A model generated the notes under the pieces. It saw only the letters and a program-made list of their open reading frames with translations, was not told the DNA's origin and ran no database searches. A stretch of 64,000 nt of DNA from Sulfuricaulis limicola (lineage in GTDB: Bacteria > Pseudomonadota > Gammaproteobacteria > Acidiferrobacterales > Sulfurifustaceae): assembly GCF_002355735.1 (NCBI RefSeq), contig NZ_AP014879.1:682001-746000 (forward strand), given 5' to 3'. Positions 60,537-64,000 of this stretch are shown one piece after another; position 1 is the stretch's first letter, and each line of letters starts with the position of its first letter. Made by a program: the position numbers and the translations under genes.

Positions 60537-61967
60537 TTAACCCTTTATGCAGACAAGCGGTTCCAGCCGCGCCACCTTGCGTGCCAGACCGGCGGCGTCG
60601 GCGGCGTCCACCACGGCCGACACGTCCTTGTAGGCGCCCGGCGCCTCTTCGGCCACGCCGCGCCCGGAGGGGCTGCGAATCAGGATCCCGCGCGCCGCCA
60701 GTTCATCGATCACCTGTCGGCCCTTCCAGGTCTTGTACGCCTGGTGCCGGCTCATGGCGCGGCCGGCGCCATGGCAGGCGGAGCTGAACGACAGTGCCTC
60801 GCCTTGTTTCGTGCCGACGAGAATATAGGAGCCGGTGCCCATCGAACCGCCGATCAAGACCGGTTGGCCGACGGCGCGCAATATATCGGGAATATCCGGA
60901 TGACCCGGGCCAAAGGCGCGCGTGGCGCCCTTGCGGTGCACGTAAAGCTTGCGCCGCTTGCCGTCCACGACATGTTCCTCCGCCTTGCAGGTGTTGTGCG
61001 AGACATCGTAAAGCAGGGGCAGGCGGGCTTTCGGGATGACCTGCGAGAAGACCTCGCGCACGAGATGGGTGAGAATCTGGCGGTTGGCGAGGGCGCAGTT
61101 GATGGCCGCGCGCATGGCGCCGAGATAATTTTCGCCCAGCGGTGAGTTGATCGGCGCACAGGCAAGTTCACGGTCGGGAAGCATAATGCCGTAGTGTGAA
61201 GCGGCGGTTACCATTTCCTTCAGGAACTCGGTGCCGATCTGATGCCCGAGGCCGCGCGACCCGCAATGGATGCTGACCACGACGTCGTTTTCGCGAATGC
61301 CGAAGGCCTCCGCCGCCCTGGTGTCGAAGACCCTCACGACCTTCTGTACTTCGAGGTAATGGTTGCCGCTGCCGAGCGTGCCCATCTCGTCGCGCTGGCG
61401 TTTCTTGGCGTGTTCCGAAACGCAGTCGGGGCGCGCGCCGCGCATCTGACCATGCTCCTCGATGTGATCGAGATCGGCCGCGCTGCCGTGGCCCTGTTTC
61501 ACGGCCCAGGCCGCGCCGCCCGCCAGCATCGCGTCCATTTCGGACTGATTCAGGCGGATGGCGCCGGTGCTGCCCAGACCCGCCGGAATCTCTCTATATA
61601 AAGTGTCAGCCAGCATTTTCTGGACCGCCATGACATCCTCGGTGTTCAGTCCGGTATGCAGGCAACGCACACCGCAGGAGATGTCGAAGCCCACGCCGCC
61701 CGCCGAGACCACGCCGCCATCATCCGGATCGAAGGCGGCCACGCCGCCGATGGGAAAGCCGTAACCCCAGTGCGCATCGGGCATGGCGTAAGACGCCTTC
61801 ACGATACCAGGCAGGGTGGCGACATTGCAGACCTGTTCGTACACCTTGTGATCCATGGCGCGGATCAGGGCTTCGTCGGCGTAGATCACCGCGGGCACGC
61901 GCATGGCGCCGTGGGGGGCGATTTCCCATTCGTAGTCGGTGTGGCGGGCGAAGAGCGCGATGTCCAT
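60537..61967 (-). CDS. rtcB: RNA-splicing ligase RtcB
   Basis: RtcB joins RNA 2',3'-cyclic phosphate or 3'-phosphate ends to 5'-OH ends using GTP and Mn2+. The 476-residue protein has the metal cysteine in GVGFDISCGVRC, GLGHQIGTEFL and the guanylylated His in SACHGAGRAMSRHQA. It is preceded by archease, its activator, with a repeat of about 100 bp between, and followed by nrdJ. Confidence 0.96.
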   Translation of the reverse strand: MDIALFARHTDYEWEIAPHGAMRVPAVIYADEALIRAMDHKVYEQVCNVATLPGIVKASYAMPDAHWGYGFPIGGVAAFDPDDGGVVSAGGVGFDISCGVRCLHTGLNTEDVMAVQKMLADTLYREIPAGLGSTGAIRLNQSEMDAMLAGGAAWAVKQGHGSAADLDHIEEHGQMRGARPDCVSEHAKKRQRDEMGTLGSGNHYLEVQKVVRVFDTRAAEAFGIRENDVVVSIHCGSRGLGHQIGTEFLKEMVTAASHYGIMLPDRELACAPINSPLGENYLGAMRAAINCALANRQILTHLVREVFSQVIPKARLPLLYDVSHNTCKAEEHVVDGKRRKLYVHRKGATRAFGPGHPDIPDILRAVGQPVLIGGSMGTGSYILVGTKQGEALSFSSACHGAGRAMSRHQAYKTWKGRQVIDELAARGILIRSPSGRGVAEEAPGAYKDVSAVVDAADAAGLARKVARLEPLVCIKG

Positions 61968-61981
61968 GGAATTCTGGTATG

Positions 61982-62077
61982 GGTTTAGAGTACAAAGTTC
62001 AGAGTTTAGAGTTTAGAGTTCAAAGCAAGCACGGTCCGCATTTAACCTTGTACTCTGTACTTTGTAACTTTGTACTG
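61982..62077. repeat. GTACAAAG-type hairpin repeat between archease and rtcB
   Basis: The left part (61983-62025, with GTTTAGAGTACAAAGTTC and GTTTAGAGTTCAAAG) pairs with the right part (TTGTACTCTGTACTTTGTAA, 62048-62067). It is the third copy of the family also seen at 36642 and 41229. It lies just upstream of the rtcB start on the transcribed side. Confidence 0.78.
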
Positions 62078-62084
62078 GTAGTAC

Positions 62085-62507
62085 TTACACATCCACCACA
62101 CATTGAGCAATCCATTCGCCGTTGCTCTCTTGCGCAACACGCAATGCAGTATAAGTCGCCCCCTTGACCTCGACCGCCATGTGGTGTTTCGCCGGGTTCA
62201 TCGGTTCGCCGAAGGCGTGGGCGTTGAGCACATGGTCCTTCACATGGACCTCGAAGCGGCTGAAAAGCAGCTTGCGCGTCGCCATCTCGTAAACCAGGGC
62301 ATTGAGCCAGTCCACCAGCAGCAATTCGTCGTCCGGCGCCGCACGCGTGATTTCCACCATTTCCGCCGCGGCCACCTGTACCGGGTCGGTGATGACCGCG
62401 GTCATGGCCAGCGCCGCCTGCTCGAAGGCCTGGTCCCGGGTGTTGCCGATGCCGCGTATGCCCATGTCGGCTTCGTGCGGAAAATGCTCCCAGCGTTGAT
62501 GGTTCAT
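62085..62507 (-). CDS. Archease (RtcB activator)
   Basis: Archease helps RtcB become guanylylated and turn over. The 140-residue protein has the conserved N-terminal RWEHFPHEADMGIRGIG, with the acidic cluster EADMGI, and the C-terminal WIAQCVVDV. It starts 44 bp after the radical-SAM gene and is followed by rtcB, the usual pairing. Confidence 0.93.
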   Translation of the reverse strand: MNHQRWEHFPHEADMGIRGIGNTRDQAFEQAALAMTAVITDPVQVAAAEMVEITRAAPDDELLLVDWLNALVYEMATRKLLFSRFEVHVKDHVLNAHAFGEPMNPAKHHMAVEVKGATYTALRVAQESNGEWIAQCVVDV

Positions 62508-62551
62508 TGTATGGGAATTCCGCGTGAATCTGAGAATGAAACTATCGAATT

Positions 62552-63655
62552 CTAGGCGGCGAAGTTGGCCAGCCGCACCGGCAGCCGGCGCGCGCCCCAG
62601 TCACCGGGTCTGTCCTCAAACACGCCGGCACAGGCAGTACCGCAGGCCTTGCACTTGCCCTCGGCATCGAGATTCCACGCGGTCATGTTGTACCAGTCGC
62701 GTCCGATCAACTTTGCTCCGCAATGATGGCAATATGTCGAATCGCCTTCTTCATTGTGTACGTTGCCGGTGTAGGCGTAGCGCACGCCGTTTTTCATGGC
62801 AATCTTGCGCGACCGTATGAGCGTGGCCACGGGTGTGGCCGGGATATCGCGCATTTTCCAGTCCGGATGAAACGCGGTGAAATGCATGGGCACGTCGGGC
62901 CCGAGATTCTCCACGACCCACTGGGTCATTTCCTCGATCTCCTTTTCCGAGTCGTTGAGGCCGGGAATGAGCAGGGTGGTGAGCTCGAGCCACACTTTGG
63001 TTTCGTGCTTGAGATATTTGAGGGTGTCGAGCACGGGTTGCAGGTGCGCGCCCGTCACCTTCCAGTAGAATTCCTCGGTGAAGGCTTTGAGGTCGACGTT
63101 GGCCGCGTCCATGTACTGGTAGAACTCGCGCCGCGGCTCTTCGCACATGTAACCCGCCGTGACCGCGACGGATTTGATGCCAAGCTTGCGGCAGGCCCTG
63201 GCGACGTCGATGGCGTATTCCAGAAAAATCACCGGATCGTTGTAGGTGTAGGCCACGCTGCGACAGTCGAGATCCCTGGCTGCCCTGGCGATGGTTTCAG
63301 GCGAGGCCTGGTCCATCAGCGTGTCGAGCTCACGCGATTTGCTGATGTCCCAGTTCTGGCAGAACTTGCAGGCGAGATTACAGCCGGCGGTGCCGAAGGA
63401 CAGGATCGGCGTGCCGGGGAGGAAATGATTCAGCGGTTTTTTCTCGATAGGATCGACGCAATAACCGCTAGACCGGCCATAAGTGGTCAGCACGATCTGT
63501 CCCTTATGGTTGCCGCGCACGAAACACAGGCCGCGCTGGCCTTCGTGCAGCTTGCAGTAGCGCGGGCAGACGTCGCATTGCACCCGCCCGTCGTCGAGCT
63601 TGTGCCAGTAGCGGGTCGCAACCACCGACGCCGAATCGAGAATTTCCGTTTCCAT
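62552..63655 (-). CDS. amrS: AmmeMemoRadiSam system radical SAM enzyme
   Basis: A 367-residue radical-SAM protein of the AmmeMemoRadiSam system, a conserved trio (radical SAM, MEMO1-like, AMMECR1-like) of uncertain biochemical role. The cluster motif CNLACKFC (CxxxCxxC) lies in FGTAGCNLACKFCQNWD. N-terminal cysteines (CDVCPRYCKL) and C-terminal CHHC/CKACGTAC pairs suggest further metal sites. It is divergent from the MEMO gene at 63777. Confidence 0.92.
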   Translation of the reverse strand: METEILDSASVVATRYWHKLDDGRVQCDVCPRYCKLHEGQRGLCFVRGNHKGQIVLTTYGRSSGYCVDPIEKKPLNHFLPGTPILSFGTAGCNLACKFCQNWDISKSRELDTLMDQASPETIARAARDLDCRSVAYTYNDPVIFLEYAIDVARACRKLGIKSVAVTAGYMCEEPRREFYQYMDAANVDLKAFTEEFYWKVTGAHLQPVLDTLKYLKHETKVWLELTTLLIPGLNDSEKEIEEMTQWVVENLGPDVPMHFTAFHPDWKMRDIPATPVATLIRSRKIAMKNGVRYAYTGNVHNEEGDSTYCHHCGAKLIGRDWYNMTAWNLDAEGKCKACGTACAGVFEDRPGDWGARRLPVRLANFAA

Positions 63656-63719
63656 GAGTGATTAATGCGGTTTGGGGAGCGCTGAATCAATATATTCATA
63701 CTACGCCTGCGCGGTTTTA

Positions 63720-63748
63720 CTTGAAAATGGTGTCCGGCGGGCACATTG
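63720..63748 (+). promoter_or_regulatory. Possible sigma-32-like promoter of the MEMO gene
   Basis: CTTGAAA (63720-63726) is an exact RpoH -35 box. After 14 bases comes GCACATTG (63741-63748), which matches the CCCCATNT -10 only partly. It lies 28 bp upstream of ATG 63777. A housekeeping promoter is an equal possibility. Confidence 0.3.
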
Positions 63749-63776
63749 TAGTAGACAGCTTTCAGCAGGAATCGTC

Positions 63777-64000
63777 ATGACGAGCGTCCGAAATCCAGCC
63801 GTGGCCGGCCTGTTTTACCCCGACGACCCGCGTGAATTGCATGCGATGGTCGCGGAGTATCTCGGCGCGGTACACGCGACCGGCGCCGTACCCAAGGCCA
63901 TTATCGCGCCCCATGCGGGCTATATTTACTCCGGCCCGATCGCGGCCTCGGTCTATGCGCGTATCCAGCCGGCGCGCGGGTGCATCACGCGCGTGGTGTT
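63777..64000 (+). CDS. amrB: AmmeMemoRadiSam system protein B (MEMO1 family), cut by window end
   Basis: The visible 74 codons read MTSVRNPAVAGLFYPDDPRE, then IIAPHAGYIYSGPIAASVYA, the exact signature of MEMO1-family proteins. The gene runs off the right edge. It is divergent from amrS with 121 bp between them. AMMECR1, the third member, would be expected just beyond the window. Confidence 0.92.
   Translation, partial: MTSVRNPAVAGLFYPDDPRELHAMVAEYLGAVHATGAVPKAIIAPHAGYIYSGPIAASVYARIQPARGCITRVV

Noticed and set aside
59163..61145. A 660-codon plus-strand frame opposite nrdJ and rtcB
   Set aside because: It spans two confidently identified genes and their junction; His/Arg/Ala-rich translation without domains.

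Overview
This 64 kb window looks like a chromosomal segment of a GC-rich gammaproteobacterium. The evidence is the gene order. Blocks such as hemA-prfA-prmC, lolB-ispE-tRNA-Gln-prs-rplY-pth-ychF, miaB-ybeZ-ybeY-corC-lnt and leuS-lptE-holA-proA-nadD-rsfS-rlmH-maf-rng-yhdP-nit-tldD-pmbA are the conserved housekeeping layout of that class. A sulfur-oxidiser-like lineage (Acidiferrobacterales or relatives) would fit, but that placement is inference and cannot be proven from the sequence alone.

Layout. Positions 1-8.3 kb (+ strand) carry protein quality control and redox repair (htpX, msrPQ, a LysR regulator, hslVU, an Hsp20), then argB and slmA. Good sigma-32 promoter matches precede htpX and hsp20. 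Positions 8.3-16.4 kb (- strand) carry a membrane GIDE-domain/EF-hand protein, lemA, a JAMM peptidase coupled to a MoeB/ThiF-like E1, prmC, prfA, hemA and a cstA-type transporter. Positions 16.6-24.0 kb hold a TPR lipoprotein, lolB, ispE, tRNA-Gln, prs, rplY, pth, ychF and tRNA-Met. Positions 24.3-29.8 kb hold a 53-residue membrane peptide gene and the miaB-to-lnt operon. Positions 30-33.3 kb hold a GAF-PAS-GGDEF-EAL protein and an OmpH/Skp chaperone. Positions 34-51.1 kb hold the long leuS-to-pmbA operon, mostly translationally coupled.

Positions 51.15-56.7 kb are the accessory part. Three small lipoprotein genes are interleaved with at least three broken 5' ends of a REP-associated tyrosine transposase (RAYT) and with hairpin repeats. 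They are followed by a cNMP-binding/degenerate-GGDEF protein and a large FN3-Ig-metallophosphoesterase lipoprotein. Two oppositely oriented copies of a 15-bp sequence bracket the lipoprotein/RAYT block. Positions 56.7-64 kb (mostly -) hold a PIN-PhoH ATPase, a bcp peroxiredoxin, an adenosylcobalamin-type ribonucleotide reductase, rtcB, archease and the AmmeMemoRadiSam radical-SAM gene. The MEMO-family gene diverges from it and is cut by the window end.

Non-coding structure is unusually rich. At least six families of intergenic hairpin repeats occur. Several have been absorbed into genes: the lptE signal peptide and the rsfS C-terminal tail are both encoded by repeat arms. The end of ispE runs 21 nt into the tRNA-Gln gene.
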